From the NCBI GenBank assembly GCA_022772585.1, contig JALEZN010000008.1, positions 1 through 36,618 of the forward strand: 36,618 bases of DNA, written 5' to 3'. Position numbers and translations under genes: made by a program. The DNA is from Clostridiales bacterium (GTDB lineage Bacteria > Bacillota > Clostridia > Oscillospirales > Oscillospiraceae). How positions within the stretch are numbered: the first letter of the stretch is position 1; each line of letters begins with the position of its first letter. The notes below the pieces were generated by a model. The model worked only from the letters and a program-made list of their open reading frames with translations. It had not been told where the DNA came from and searched no databases. This document shows positions 17,864 to 27,234 of the stretch, piece after piece.

Positions 17864-20296
17864 TTACTCCCGCACGGGCACGTTCCAGATGTCGCGGGCG
17901 TAGTCCCGGATGGAGCGGTCGGCGGCAAAGATGCCGGACCGGGCCACATTGATGAGGGACATCTGGTTCCAGTGCCGGCGGTCCAGATAGGCCTCGGCGG
18001 CGCGCTTGTGGGCGTTACGGTAGCTGTCGAAGTCAGCCAGCAGCAGATACTCGTCGGGAGGACAGCCGTTGCCGAAGAGCAGCCGCTTGGTCAGGTCGTC
18101 GTAGCTTACGCCGTCGTCAAAGCCCCGGGAGAGATTGTCGATGACGGCACGCAGGTCGCCGTTGTGCATATAGTACTCGTAGGACTTGTAGCCCTTGGTC
18201 TTCAGCTCGGTGACCTCGTGGGCCTTCAGGCCGAAGAGGAAGATGTTCTCGTCGCCCAGGACCTCGTGCATCTCCACATTGGCGCCGTCCAGGGTGCCGA
18301 TGGTAACGGCGCCGTTCATCATGAACTTCATGTTGCCGGTGCCGCTGGCCTCCTTGCCGGCAGTGGAGATCTGCTCACTGAGCTCGCTGGCGGGCATGAG
18401 CTTCTCTGCCAGGGAGACCCGGTAATTCTCCAAAAAGACCACCTGCAGCTTATCCTTGCAGACGGGGTCGGCATTCACGGTGGCGGCCAGGGAGTTGATG
18501 AGGTGGATGATCTGCTTGGCCACGGCGTAGCCGGGAGCGGCCTTGGCGCCGAAGAGGTAGACCTTGGGGGTGATCATGAAGTTGGGATCATCCTTCAGGT
18601 GCTGGTACTCGTAGATGATGTGCAGCACGTTGAGGAGCTGGCGCTTGTACTCGTGCAGGCGCTTGACCTGCACGTCGAACATGGCGTCGGTGTTGAGGAC
18701 GATGCCGCTCTCCCGGGCGATATAGGAGGCGAAGGCGCGCTTGTTCTCCTGCTTGATGGCGTCCAGCTGCTCCAGCACCGAGGAATCGTCCTTGTACTTT
18801 TCCAGGTCCCGCAGGGCGTCGGGATAGAGCAGATAGCGGTCGCCGCCGGTGCAGTCCCGGATGAGGGCGTCCAGCTTGGGATTGCACTCGGAGAGCCAGC
18901 GGCGGTGGTCGATGCCGTTGGTCACATTCTTGAACTTGTCGGGGGTGCGGACATAGGCGTCGTGGAAGACTTCCCGCTTGAGAATATCGGAGTGAAGGGC
19001 GGACACGCCGTTGACGGCATAGCAGGCGCAGATGCACAGGTTGGCCATGCGCACGTCGCCGCCCCAGATGATGGCCATCCGTTCCACCTTGCTCATGTCG
19101 CCGTGGAAATAGGCGGTGAGCTGGGTCTGGTAGCGGTTGCTGATCTCCACGATGATCTGCCACACCCGGGGCAGCAGGTCGATGATGAGCTGCTGGGGCC
19201 AGTGCTCCAGGGCCTCGGCCAGCACGGTGTGGTTGGTATAGGCCACGGTGTGGGTGACGATATACCAGGCGTCCTCCCAGCTGTAGCCCTCCTCGTCCAG
19301 CAGGATGCGCATCAGCTCGGGGATGACCAGGGTGGGGTGGGTGTCATTGATCTGGATGACGTGTTTGAGGTGGAAATTCCGCAGGGTGCCGTACTGGGCC
19401 CGGTGCTTGCGCACGATGGACTGCACGGTGGCGGACACGAAGAAATACTGCTGCTTGAGGCGCAGGGACTTGCCCTCGTAGTGATTGTCCTCGGGGTAGA
19501 GGATCTTGGAGATGGTCTCGGCCATGGCCTGCTGTTCCACCGCCTTGAGATACTCGCCCCGGGAGAAGAGGGACATATCCACCGGCGTGGGGCTTTTGGC
19601 GTCCCACAGGCGGAGGGTATTGGCGTGCTCGGTGCGGAAGCCGGCGATCTCCATGTCCTTGGGCACGGCCAGCACGGAGGTGTAGCCGGTATGATGGATG
19701 GAGTGATTGCCGCGGGCGTCCCACACGTCCTCAATCCGGCCGCCGAAGCGGACCTCCTCCACCTCGTCCATCTTGGGGATGAGCCAGGCGTCGCCCAGGC
19801 CCAGCCAGTTGTCGGCCAGCTCCACCTGCTGTCCGTCCACGATCTTCTGTTTGAAGATGCCCAGCTCGTAGCAGATGGAATAGCCGGTGGCGGGGATGCC
19901 CAGAGTGGTCATGGAGTCCAGATAGCAGGCGGCCAGACGGCCCAGGCCGCCGTTGCCCAGACCGGCGTCGGGCTCGGCCTCGAAGAGGTCGGAGGCGGAG
20001 AAGCCCAGACCCTCGATAGCCTCTCTCAGGGGCTCCACCACCCCCAGGTTGTATGCGTTTTTCATCAGGGAGCGGCCCATCAGGAATTCCAGCGACAGAT
20101 AGTGGACCTGGCGGGCATGGGTATTCTCCACCATGTCCTGGGTCCTCATCTGGCGCTCGGAGATGATATCGCGCAGGACCAGAGCGCAGGCCTTGAACAT
20201 GTGCTGGGTGGTGGCCTCATCCACATCACGGCCGAAATTCCGGCGCAGCTTGCCTGTGATCAGGTCCATAAGCTCTTTTTTTGTATATTGATGCAT
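17864..20296 (-). CDS. glgP: Glycogen phosphorylase
   Basis: An 810-residue GT35 enzyme that releases glucose-1-phosphate from glycogen or other alpha-1,4-glucans. The start MHQYTKKELMDL at 20296 gives the family's normal length; GGAGG lies upstream and longer in-frame starts have no ribosome site. Hallmarks are HYLSLEFLMGRSL near the N-terminus, NGGLGRLAACYLDS, VIQINDTHPTLVIPELMR, and the PLP lysine Lys657 in EASGTGNMKFMMNGA. It is the last glycogen gene but has its own consensus promoter in the 238-base gap after glgA, so breakdown can be expressed apart from synthesis. It ends at the paired hairpins shared with rubredoxin. Confidence 0.97.
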   Translation of the reverse strand: MHQYTKKELMDLITGKLRRNFGRDVDEATTQHMFKACALVLRDIISERQMRTQDMVENTHARQVHYLSLEFLMGRSLMKNAYNLGVVEPLREAIEGLGFSASDLFEAEPDAGLGNGGLGRLAACYLDSMTTLGIPATGYSICYELGIFKQKIVDGQQVELADNWLGLGDAWLIPKMDEVEEVRFGGRIEDVWDARGNHSIHHTGYTSVLAVPKDMEIAGFRTEHANTLRLWDAKSPTPVDMSLFSRGEYLKAVEQQAMAETISKILYPEDNHYEGKSLRLKQQYFFVSATVQSIVRKHRAQYGTLRNFHLKHVIQINDTHPTLVIPELMRILLDEEGYSWEDAWYIVTHTVAYTNHTVLAEALEHWPQQLIIDLLPRVWQIIVEISNRYQTQLTAYFHGDMSKVERMAIIWGGDVRMANLCICACYAVNGVSALHSDILKREVFHDAYVRTPDKFKNVTNGIDHRRWLSECNPKLDALIRDCTGGDRYLLYPDALRDLEKYKDDSSVLEQLDAIKQENKRAFASYIARESGIVLNTDAMFDVQVKRLHEYKRQLLNVLHIIYEYQHLKDDPNFMITPKVYLFGAKAAPGYAVAKQIIHLINSLAATVNADPVCKDKLQVVFLENYRVSLAEKLMPASELSEQISTAGKEASGTGNMKFMMNGAVTIGTLDGANVEMHEVLGDENIFLFGLKAHEVTELKTKGYKSYEYYMHNGDLRAVIDNLSRGFDDGVSYDDLTKRLLFGNGCPPDEYLLLADFDSYRNAHKRAAEAYLDRRHWNQMSLINVARSGIFAADRSIRDYARDIWNVPVRE

Positions 20297-20421
20297 GGGA
20301 GATCGACCTCCAAGAATTTGTAGTGCAGGGCGTTTGCCGGGCACGGGGAATGGCTGTCCGGACGCCGCCGGAGTACGGAGAAAGAACCCGCGGGCGGGGG
20401 AGATCCCGGCCGCGGGCTCAC

Positions 20422-20450
20422 AGTTTATCACGTGCTGGCGCTCAGGTCAA
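20422..20450 (-). promoter_or_regulatory. Sigma-A promoter of glgP
   Basis: Minus strand: -35 TTGACC (20450-20445), 17-base spacer, extended -10 TGATAAACT (-10 hexamer 20427-20422). It gives a leader of about 120 bases before glgP. Confidence 0.8.
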
Positions 20451-20472
20451 TGGTTTCTTCCACATTCTGACT

Positions 20473-20485
20473 GTACAAAATGTAC
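20473..20485. promoter_or_regulatory. Palindrome upstream of the glgP promoter
   Basis: GTACAAAATGTAC is a perfect 5-3-5 palindrome lying 22 bases upstream of the -35 box. The location suits an activator or repressor site; the protein is unknown. Confidence 0.4.
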
Positions 20486-20534
20486 GAAACAGGGGATAAA
20501 CAGGAGAAAATTCGTAAAATCGCCAGTATAAAAT

Positions 20535-22325
20535 TTATTTTTCCGCTTCTGGTTTCTTTTTTGCGGCGGTTTTGCGGGGAGCGCGGGGCTTCTTTTCGGC
20601 CGCATCCTTCTTGGCAGGAGCCTTTTTGCTGGTCCGCTTGGGAGCGGCGGCCTTCTCTGCCGGGGCCTTTTTGGCGGTGCGCTTGGCAGCGGGCTTTTTC
20701 GCGGCGGGCTCGGCCTCGGCCACAGGCGCCGCCTCGGGCTCGGCAGGGACATCAGCGGTTTCGGTCACAGGCGCCGCCTCGGGCTCGACGGGAGCATCGG
20801 CGGTTTCGGTCACAGGCCCGGCGGCGGGCTCAGCCACAGGCTCCGCGGCAGGGATTTCCTGCGCCGGAGCCGGCTCCTCAAAAGGGACGCTTTCCTCGTA
20901 GTTGGTGACCCAGCGGTAGACCTGGAGGTAATCCTGAGCGGAGTGGTTCCAGGAGAAGTCGGCAGTCATGGCAGTGTGCTGGATGGACTTCCAGGCCTCT
21001 TTGTTGTTGTAGTAGAGGTCCACAGCGGAGTTCAGGACCCACACCATGTCATGGGCATTGATGTCAGCGAAGGTGAAGCCGGTGGCTCCCGCCACACCGT
21101 TGGGACGGACCGAATCCTTCAGGCCGCCGGTCTCACGCACCACGGGCAGGGTGCCATAGCGCATGGAGATCATCTGGCTCAGGCCGCAGGGCTCGGCCTC
21201 GCTGGGCATAAGGAACAGGTCGGCGCCGCCGTAGATGGCGGTGGACAGGGCGCCGGAATACATGATGTTGGCCGAGAAGCGGCCGGGATACTGGGCCTGG
21301 GCGTGACGGAAAGCCTCCTCATAATTCCAGTCGCCGGTGCCCAGGACCACCATCTGTACATTCATGGCCATGATGTCGTGGATGGCGGCAGTGACCATGT
21401 CAAAGCCCTTGTGCTTGACCAGGCGGGAGACACAGGCGATGATGGGAACATTGGGGTCCTCACGCAGACCCACAGCCCGCTGCAGGGCGGTCTTGCAGAC
21501 GGCCTTGCCGCTCAGGTCGTCGGCGGAGAAGGGAGCGGCCAGCCCCTGGTCAGCGGCGGGATCGTAGAGGGCGGTGTCGATGCCGTTGAGGATGCCGCGG
21601 ATCTTGTGCCGGTTGTCGCCGATGACGCCCTCCAGGCCGTGGGCATAGAAGGGATACTGGAGCTCCACGGCATAGGTGGGGGACACGGTAGTCACATAAT
21701 CGGAGGCGTAGATGGCGCCCTTCATCAGGTTGATATCGCCGTGGTAGGCCAGCATGTGCTCGTTGAAATAGCCCTCGTTGAGGCCGAAGAGGTCCACCAT
21801 CAGGTCCCGGCCGTAGCGGCCCTGGTACTCGATGTTGTGGATGGTAAAGACCGACTTGGTACCATAGAGCTGAGGCACCCGGGTCCGCTCCTCCAGCAGG
21901 TAGATGGTGGACAGGGCGGTCTGCCAGTCGTTGCAGTGGAGCACATCGGGGTGCCAATCCAGATGGGCGGGAGTCTCCACCACGGCGCGGGAGAAGAAGG
22001 CGAAGCGCTCTGCGTCATCATAGTGGCCGTACAGGCCGGCACGCTTGAAGTAGTATTCGTTGTCCACAAAATAATAGGTCACGCCGTCCTTCTTCAACTC
22101 GAAGATGCCGCAGTAGGGGGTGCGCCAGGCCAGGGTAACATGGAAATGGAACAGATAGGTCATCTGGTCGCGCCACTCCTGACCAACGCCCTCGTAGAGG
22201 GGCAGGATGACGCGCACGTCATGGCCTAGGGCGGCCAGAGCCTTGGGCAGGCTGCCGGCCACATCGGCCAGTCCGCCGGTCTTGATGAAGGGGGCTACCT
22301 CAGAAGAAGCAAAGAAAATATTCAT
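20535..22325 (-). CDS. glgA: Glycogen synthase GlgA with acidic-then-basic C-terminal tail
   Basis: A 596-residue protein. The first 476 residues are a complete GT5 starch/glycogen synthase that adds glucose from ADP-glucose: MNIFFASSEVAPFIKTGGLA with the KTGGL substrate loop at 15-19, and the C-terminal GT-B motif PSEAEPCGLSQMISMRYG. The family normally ends there. The remaining 120 residues are low complexity: an acidic Pro/Ala/Glu segment (477-542) with a 15-residue repeat (PVTETADAPVEPEAA, PVTETADVPAEPEAA), then a strongly basic Lys/Ala/Pro segment (543-596) resembling a histone H1 tail. The gene has its own upstream region with a likely -10 box and a perfect inverted repeat. GlgB carries a similar basic tail. 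Confidence 0.95.
   Translation of the reverse strand: MNIFFASSEVAPFIKTGGLADVAGSLPKALAALGHDVRVILPLYEGVGQEWRDQMTYLFHFHVTLAWRTPYCGIFELKKDGVTYYFVDNEYYFKRAGLYGHYDDAERFAFFSRAVVETPAHLDWHPDVLHCNDWQTALSTIYLLEERTRVPQLYGTKSVFTIHNIEYQGRYGRDLMVDLFGLNEGYFNEHMLAYHGDINLMKGAIYASDYVTTVSPTYAVELQYPFYAHGLEGVIGDNRHKIRGILNGIDTALYDPAADQGLAAPFSADDLSGKAVCKTALQRAVGLREDPNVPIIACVSRLVKHKGFDMVTAAIHDIMAMNVQMVVLGTGDWNYEEAFRHAQAQYPGRFSANIMYSGALSTAIYGGADLFLMPSEAEPCGLSQMISMRYGTLPVVRETGGLKDSVRPNGVAGATGFTFADINAHDMVWVLNSAVDLYYNNKEAWKSIQHTAMTADFSWNHSAQDYLQVYRWVTNYEESVPFEEPAPAQEIPAAEPVAEPAAGPVTETADAPVEPEAAPVTETADVPAEPEAAPVAEAEPAAKKPAAKRTAKKAPAEKAAAPKRTSKKAPAKKDAAEKKPRAPRKTAAKKKPEAEK
20721..20834 (-). repeat. 45-base tandem repeat inside glgA
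   Basis: Units start at 20721, 20766 and 20811 with a 45-base period (shared core CACAGGCGCCGCCTCGGGCT); the third is diverged and partial. They encode the 15-residue acidic repeats of the GlgA linker. In-frame units mean copy number can change without breaking the gene. Confidence 0.85.
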
Positions 22326-22360
22326 AAAGGGGGGACGCTCCTTTCACACAGTACAGTGCA

Positions 22361-22392
22361 CATTCATTTTAAGCGCGTGGTTAAAATGAATG
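22361..22392. promoter_or_regulatory. Perfect 12-base inverted repeat in the glgA leader
   Basis: CATTCATTTTAA (22361-22372) and TTAAAATGAATG (22381-22392) flank eight bases. It sits just downstream of the likely glgA -10 box and 35 bases before the start codon, the position of a roadblock operator (compare CIRCE at hrcA). An RNA hairpin is the alternative. Confidence 0.6.
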
Positions 22393-22409
22393 AGAAGAGA
22401 TGTATCTCC

Positions 22410-22415
22410 AGTATA
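22410..22415 (-). promoter_or_regulatory. Likely -10 box of glgA
   Basis: TATACT on the minus strand, 85 bases before the start codon. No good -35 lies at the right distance (TCGCCC), so an activator may be needed. Confidence 0.45.
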
Positions 22416-22434
22416 ACAGAAGGTTCCGGGTAGG

Positions 22435-22474
22435 GCGAGAGACGAAGTGTTGAAAAAACAGCTTCGTCTCTCGC
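22435..22474. terminator. Hairpin after glgD
   Basis: GCGAGAGACGAAG (22435-22447) pairs perfectly with CTTCGTCTCTCGC (22462-22474) around a 14-base loop, 26 bases after the glgD stop. There is no T-run on either side, so it may stabilise the 3' end or terminate only partly, allowing read-through into glgA. Confidence 0.6.
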
Positions 22475-22500
22475 TTCATGCAGGATATAATGTCAAATTC

Positions 22501-23619
22501 CTATACGATTTCGTTCTTGGCAATGGCTAAAGGATAGGTGGAGTGACCCATAAGCATCCGTTCGGGGGTCACGCGGACGTTTTTATCGGTAATGGTGTAC
22601 TTGAGTACGGCATTTTCCTGGATGACAGTGCCCTGCATGAGCACACAGTGAGATACCCGGGCGCCCTTCTCCACCCGCACGCCGCGGAAGAGGATGCAGT
22701 TTTCCACCTCACCCTCGATGACGCAGCCGTCGGCCACCAGGGAGTTGATGGACTTGGCGTCAGGGCCGTAATAGGTGGACGGGTTGGACTGGTCCTTGGT
22801 CTTGATGGGCCGGTCGTCCACAAAGAGCTGGGCACGGACAGCGGGGTCCAGCAGCTCCATGCTGCGGGCAAAATAGCCGGAGACCGACTGCAGCCGGGCG
22901 GCATAACCGTCGAACTGGTAGATATGGATCCTGTGGGTGTGGATGATGGACTGGAGCACGCCGTGGCTGAGGGAGGAAATATTGTGGGCGGCGCAGTGGT
23001 CCACCAGGTTCAGGAGCAGCTTCTTGCTCATGATGTACACTTCCAGGGATTCCAGGCCGGCGGCCTCGGTGGGATGGACAGCCACGTCGGTGGCAAAGCC
23101 GTCGGCGTCCGCGGTGAAGTAGTCGCAGTTGCGGGGCAGGCCCTTCAGGACGGAGGTGCACACGGCGGTGACGTCGGCGCCGCTCCGGATGTGGGAGTCA
23201 AAAATATCGGCAATAGGCAGATTGACAGCTAGGTCGCCTCCGGCCAGCACCACGTATTCCTGCCGGATGTTCTGGAGGTAGGAATAGACACCGGCCAGGG
23301 CATCCATGCGGCCGTGGTAATTGCCGTCGCCCCGCTTGTCGGCATAGCTGAAGGGGGGCAGGATGCGCAGGCCGCCGTGCTTGCGGGAGAGGTCCCAATC
23401 CTTGCCGGAGCCCACATGATCCAGCAGAGACTGGTAATTGGCGTGAGCGATGAGGCCCACGTCGGTGATTCCGGCGTTGACAAAATTGGAGAGCATGAAA
23501 TCCACCACGCGGTAGCGCCCGCCGTAGGGGACGGAGCAGGTGTTGCGGGGCTGGGTCAGCTCACGCAGGTCGGGATTGGAGCGATAGGCAAAGATGATGC
23601 CGTGCAGGCTGTTGGTCAT
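22501..23619 (-). CDS. glgD: Glucose-1-phosphate adenylyltransferase subunit GlgD
   Basis: A 372-residue paralogue of GlgC. The nucleotide-binding loop is degenerate: where GlgC has AGGQGSRL, this protein has [17 protein letters not shown], and the [11 protein letters not shown] motif is [11 protein letters not shown]. The sugar-binding frame [20 protein letters not shown] and the C-terminal left-handed beta-helix are kept. In Bacillota GlgD is a poorly active or regulatory partner forming a heterotetramer with GlgC. The genes overlap by four bases (ATGA), implying coupled translation and balanced subunit amounts. A hairpin follows. Confidence 0.94.
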   Translation of the reverse strand: MTNSLHGIIFAYRSNPDLRELTQPRNTCSVPYGGRYRVVDFMLSNFVNAGITDVGLIAHANYQSLLDHVGSGKDWDLSRKHGGLRILPPFSYADKRGDGNYHGRMDALAGVYSYLQNIRQEYVVLAGGDLAVNLPIADIFDSHIRSGADVTAVCTSVLKGLPRNCDYFTADADGFATDVAVHPTEAAGLESLEVYIMSKKLLLNLVDHCAAHNISSLSHGVLQSIIHTHRIHIYQFDGYAARLQSVSGYFARSMELLDPAVRAQLFVDDRPIKTKDQSNPSTYYGPDAKSINSLVADGCVIEGEVENCILFRGVRVEKGARVSHCVLMQGTVIQENAVLKYTITDKNVRVTPERMLMGHSTYPLAIAKNEIV

Positions 23620-24830
23620 CTCTCATCGCCTCCTTTCACATTGGTGGTGATCATGGCTTTGGCGGGGACCACCGCACCGTCACCGATCTCCAGGTTCTGG
23701 GCGATGACGGCAACGCCCCACTGGTCGGCGCTCTCCGGTGTGGGCGGCGTACCCACCCGGGCATTCCGGCCGATGACGGTATTTTCCGCCACGATTGCGT
23801 ATTCCACTACGGCCCCTGCCTTGACTACGGTGCCGGGCATGAGGATGGAGTAGCGCACTTTGGCGCCCTCCTCCACGATGACCGAGTGGAAAAGCACCGA
23901 GTTTTCCACATTGCCGTAGACCTCGCAGCCGCCGGTGACCATGGAGTGGGAAAGGCGGGCGCTGGGGCTGGTGAAGTGGGGCGGCTTGGTGGGCGTACGG
24001 GCAAAGATGGGCCACTCGGTATCATACAGGTCGATGCCGTTGTCGGGGGAGAGCATATCCATGTTGGCGTCCCACAGGGAGTCGATGGTGCCCACGTCCT
24101 TCCAGTAGCCCTTGAAGCGGTAGGCCACCAGCTTCTCCTGGTTATTCAGCATGGCGGGGATGATGTTCTTGCCAAAGTCGTTGGAGCTCTTCTCATCGGC
24201 CTCGTCGGCGATCAGGTATTCCTTCAGCTTGGACCAGGTGAAGATGTAGATGCCCATGGAGGCCAGGGTGCTCTTGGGATGCTTGGGCTTCTCCTCGAAC
24301 TCGTAGATGACGTCGTTCTCGTCCACGTTCATGATGCCGAAGCGGGTGGCTTCCTCCAGCGTGACCTCCAGCACCGAGATGGTGCAGGCGGCGCCGGTAG
24401 CCTTGTGCTGGGCCAGCATCTTGGAATAGTCCATCTTGTAGATGTGGTCGCCCGACAATATGACCACATAGTCCGGGTCATAGAGCTCGATAAAGCCCAT
24501 GTTCTGATAGATGGCGTTGGCAGTGCCCTTGTACCAGGTGCCCTGCTCGCCCTCCCGCATGTAGGGCGGGAGGATATGGACGCCGCCGTCTGAACGGTCC
24601 AGGTCCCAGGGCTGGCCGTTGCCCAGATAGGCGTTGAGTTCCAGCGGGCGGTACTGGGTCAGCACGCCCACGGTGTCGATACCGGAGTTGACGCAATTGG
24701 ACAGCGGGAAGTCGATGATACGGTACTTTCCGCCGAAAGGTACGGCGGGCTTGGCCACGTGGCTGGTCAGAGCATAGAGACGGCTGCCCTGCCCGCCAGC
24801 CAGAAGCATGGCGACACATTCCTTTTTCAT
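23616..24830 (-). CDS. glgC: Glucose-1-phosphate adenylyltransferase GlgC
   Basis: A 404-residue catalytic subunit making ADP-glucose from ATP and glucose-1-phosphate, the committed step of glycogen synthesis. The ATG at 24830 ([20 protein letters not shown]) has AGAGGTGA upstream; the open frame extends another 85 codons, but that part is a shadow of the glgB tail and has no family similarity. Motifs: AGGQGSRL, the [20 protein letters not shown] sugar site, [11 protein letters not shown], and the C-terminal beta-helix. Its stop overlaps the glgD start. It is 142 bases downstream of glgB and likely partly co-transcribed with it. Confidence 0.97.
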   Translation of the reverse strand: MKKECVAMLLAGGQGSRLYALTSHVAKPAVPFGGKYRIIDFPLSNCVNSGIDTVGVLTQYRPLELNAYLGNGQPWDLDRSDGGVHILPPYMREGEQGTWYKGTANAIYQNMGFIELYDPDYVVILSGDHIYKMDYSKMLAQHKATGAACTISVLEVTLEEATRFGIMNVDENDVIYEFEEKPKHPKSTLASMGIYIFTWSKLKEYLIADEADEKSSNDFGKNIIPAMLNNQEKLVAYRFKGYWKDVGTIDSLWDANMDMLSPDNGIDLYDTEWPIFARTPTKPPHFTSPSARLSHSMVTGGCEVYGNVENSVLFHSVIVEEGAKVRYSILMPGTVVKAGAVVEYAIVAENTVIGRNARVGTPPTPESADQWGVAVIAQNLEIGDGAVVPAKAMITTNVKGGDER

Positions 24831-24889
24831 AACACGTTCACCTCTAGCGTTATTTGTACTTGCCTGGCCAGATCCCTCTCCCGGCCAGA

Positions 24890-24910
24890 CCGGGCCGCGC
24901 CGCGGCCCGG
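24890..24910. promoter_or_regulatory. GC hairpin and repeats between glgB and glgC
   Basis: CCGGGCCGCG and CGCGGCCCGG are separated by one base (24890-24910), 60 bases before glgC. Just upstream of glgC on the minus strand, CCGCTGACA occurs twice in direct orientation (24950-24942 and 24922-24914). No T-run, so a partial block, an mRNA stabiliser or a protein site. No good promoter for glgC alone was seen. Confidence 0.45.
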
Positions 24911-24972
24911 CTTTGTCAGCGGATATACAACTCCTCTCTTCTGTCAGCGGTTCTATATTGCCTGGGGAGACC

Positions 24973-27027
24973 TCAGGCTTTTTCTTTCTTGGGGGCGGCC
25001 TTTTTGGCGGTTTTCCCGGCAGCTGTCTTGGCGGGCTTTTTGGCTGCCTTGGCCGTCTTGGCCGCGGGCTTTTCCTTGAGGGCAATATCCTCCTTTTTGC
25101 GGTGCCGGGGGAACTTCTTGGCGCAGCGCAGGATGACCGCGCTCATGGGAGGCAGGTCAATGGTGATGGACTGCTCCATGCCGTGACAGGGAACATACTC
25201 CGACCTGATGGGCTCGCGGTCGCCCAGACCGGCTCCGCCGAAGGCCTCGTCGTCGGTGTTGAAGACCACCTCATACCGACCGGGGTCGGGCACGCCCAGG
25301 CGGTAGCCCTCCCGGTGGATGGGGGAGAAGTTGCAGATGGTCAGCAGGAAATGTCCCTTTTTGTCCTTGCGGAGGAAGGAGGCGCAGTTGGCCTGGTTGT
25401 CATCGGCGCAGACCCACTGGAAGCCCTCCCAGGAGAAGTCCAGCTCCCACAGCTCGGGGTGGGCCAGGTAGAACTGGTTGGCCGAGCGGAAGAAGCCCTG
25501 AAGCTGGATGTGGCGCTGGGCGTAATCCTGCTCCGGGTCCAGCAGGTGCCAGTCCAGGGAGTGGTCGAACTTCCACTCGTGGAACTGGCCGAACTCGGAG
25601 CCCATGAAGATCAGCTTCTTGCCCGGGTGAGTGAGCATATAAGTATAGAAGGCCCGCACGGCGGGGAATTTTTCCTCGTCGGTGCCCGGCATCTTGCCGA
25701 TGAGGGAGCCCTTCATGTGCACCACCTCATCATGGGAGAGGGGGAGCACGAAATTCTCGGAGAAGGCGTACATCAGGGAGAAGGTGATGTCCCTGTGGTT
25801 GAACTGCCGGAAATAGGGGTCCAGCTTCATGTAGTGGGTGATGTCGTTCATCCAGCCCATGTTCCACTTCAGGTTGAAGCCCAGGCCGCCCTCCAGGCCG
25901 CCCTCGCCCACCGGGTGGGATACCCGGGGCCAGGCGGTGGACTCCTCGGCGATCATCATCACGTCGGGGTGGTCCAGGAAGATGTGCCCGTTGAGCTTCT
26001 GGAGGAAGTCCACCGCCTCCAGATTCTCGTGGCCGCCGAATACGTTGGGGCACCATGCGCCGCCGCTGCGGCCATAGTCCAGATAGAGCATGGAAGCCAC
26101 CGCGTCCACCCGCAGGCCGTCGATATGGTACTGCTCCAGCCAGAACAGGGCAGAGGAGAAAAGGAAGGAGCGGACCTCGTTGCGGCCGTAGTCAAAGACC
26201 CGGGTGCCCCAGTCGGCGTGCTCGCCCTTGCGGGGGTCGGCGTACTCATAGCAGGGGGTGCCGTCAAATTCATATAGGCCGAAAGCGTCCTTGGGGAAGT
26301 GGGCTGGCACCCAGTCCAGAATGACGCCGATGCCGGCCTGATGGAGCTGGTCCACCAGATACATGAAGTCGTCGGGGGTGCCGAAGCGGCTGGTGGCCGC
26401 GAAATAACCGGTGCACTGGTAACCCCAGGAGGCGTCCAGCGGATGCTCGGTGACGGGAAGCAGCTCCACATGGGTGAAGCCCATCTCCTTCACATAGGGC
26501 ACCAGATACCGGGCCATCTCCCGGTAGCTGAGAAACTCGTCCTCGCCTGTGCGGCGCCAGGAGCCCAGATGGACTTCATAGATATTCAGCGGGCGGTGGT
26601 AAACAGGGTTCTTTTTGCGCCACGCCAGCCAGCCGTCGTCGCCCCACTGGTAGCTGCCCAGTTCATAGAGCTTGGAGGCGGTGCCGGGGCGGGTCTCAGC
26701 GTGGAAGGCATAGGGATCGGCCTTGGCCAGGACCCGGCCGTCCCGGGTATGGACGGCGTATTTATAAGTATCAAACCGCTGCAGGCCGGGCACGAACCCC
26801 TCCCACACGCCGCCGCCGATGGGAGACATGGGATGGTCGGAAACATTCCACTCGTTGAAATCTCCCATGACGGCCACCGATTCCGCACGGGGCGCCCACA
26901 CCCGGAACACATAACCGTCCGTACCGTCCCGGCATTCGGCGTGAGACCCCAGATATTCCTGCGCACGGACGGATTGTCCGTTCAGAAAAGAGGTCAAGGC
27001 GGGGGGAAGCATTGAGGGCTGATTCAT
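24973..27027 (-). CDS. glgB: 1,4-alpha-glucan branching enzyme GlgB with Lys/Ala-rich tail
   Basis: A 684-residue GH13 enzyme that makes the alpha-1,6 branches of glycogen. The ATG at 27027 has AAGGAG at nine bases; the ATG two codons earlier would be too close. An N-terminal CBM48-type domain (about 35-125, with GDFNEWN) is followed by the barrel with nucleophile Asp308 ([17 protein letters not shown]), acid/base Glu361 ([10 protein letters not shown]) and Asp433 (LSHDEVVH). The C-terminal beta domain ends near 640. Residues 651-684 are a basic low-complexity tail ([19 protein letters not shown]) not part of the family and very similar to the end of GlgA. It leads the glycogen cluster from its own strong promoter. 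Confidence 0.96.
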   Translation of the reverse strand: MNQPSMLPPALTSFLNGQSVRAQEYLGSHAECRDGTDGYVFRVWAPRAESVAVMGDFNEWNVSDHPMSPIGGGVWEGFVPGLQRFDTYKYAVHTRDGRVLAKADPYAFHAETRPGTASKLYELGSYQWGDDGWLAWRKKNPVYHRPLNIYEVHLGSWRRTGEDEFLSYREMARYLVPYVKEMGFTHVELLPVTEHPLDASWGYQCTGYFAATSRFGTPDDFMYLVDQLHQAGIGVILDWVPAHFPKDAFGLYEFDGTPCYEYADPRKGEHADWGTRVFDYGRNEVRSFLFSSALFWLEQYHIDGLRVDAVASMLYLDYGRSGGAWCPNVFGGHENLEAVDFLQKLNGHIFLDHPDVMMIAEESTAWPRVSHPVGEGGLEGGLGFNLKWNMGWMNDITHYMKLDPYFRQFNHRDITFSLMYAFSENFVLPLSHDEVVHMKGSLIGKMPGTDEEKFPAVRAFYTYMLTHPGKKLIFMGSEFGQFHEWKFDHSLDWHLLDPEQDYAQRHIQLQGFFRSANQFYLAHPELWELDFSWEGFQWVCADDNQANCASFLRKDKKGHFLLTICNFSPIHREGYRLGVPDPGRYEVVFNTDDEAFGGAGLGDREPIRSEYVPCHGMEQSITIDLPPMSAVILRCAKKFPRHRKKEDIALKEKPAAKTAKAAKKPAKTAAGKTAKKAAPKKEKA

Positions 27028-27044
27028 AGGCATTCTCTCCTTGG

Positions 27045-27128
27045 CAAAAAAACACCCGGATAAAGTAGAAAAAGGATGTTTTTTGTTGTCATAGGTGATA
27101 ATAAGCAATAGGAGTCTTTCTCACCTAT
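27045..27128 (-). promoter_or_regulatory. Structured glgB leader with terminator-like hairpin
   Basis: In the minus-strand leader, ATAGGTGA (27128-27121) can pair with TCACCTAT (27098-27091). Further on, CAAAAAACATCC (27085-27074) can pair with GGGTGTTTTTTTG (27057-27045), a weak stem ending in a seven-T run just before the ribosome site. This looks like a possible attenuator; no known riboswitch class was recognised. Confidence 0.4.
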
Positions 27129-27136
27129 TTGTATAA

Positions 27137-27165
27137 ATTATACAACATAAATTTGGGAGCGTCAA
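27137..27165 (-). promoter_or_regulatory. Sigma-A promoter of glgB
   Basis: Minus strand: -35 TTGACG (27165-27160), 17-base spacer, perfect -10 TATAAT (27142-27137). The -10 lies inside the palindrome TTGTATAAATTATACAA (27128-27144, plus sense), which could be an operator. Confidence 0.9.
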
Positions 27166-27234
27166 GGCCGTGGCACTGTCTCTTCCATGAAACGCTTAAG
27201 AGAACAAAAGGGAGAAAAAAGTGGGCAAAAAGCT

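Noticed and set aside
17846..20323. An 825-codon plus-strand frame
   Set aside because: Antisense shadow of glgP; no ribosome site or recognisable domain.
24831..25085. An 85-codon Arg/Pro-rich N-terminal extension of GlgC
   Set aside because: It is the glgB tail read in another frame; the ribosome site and family alignment put the GlgC start at 24830.
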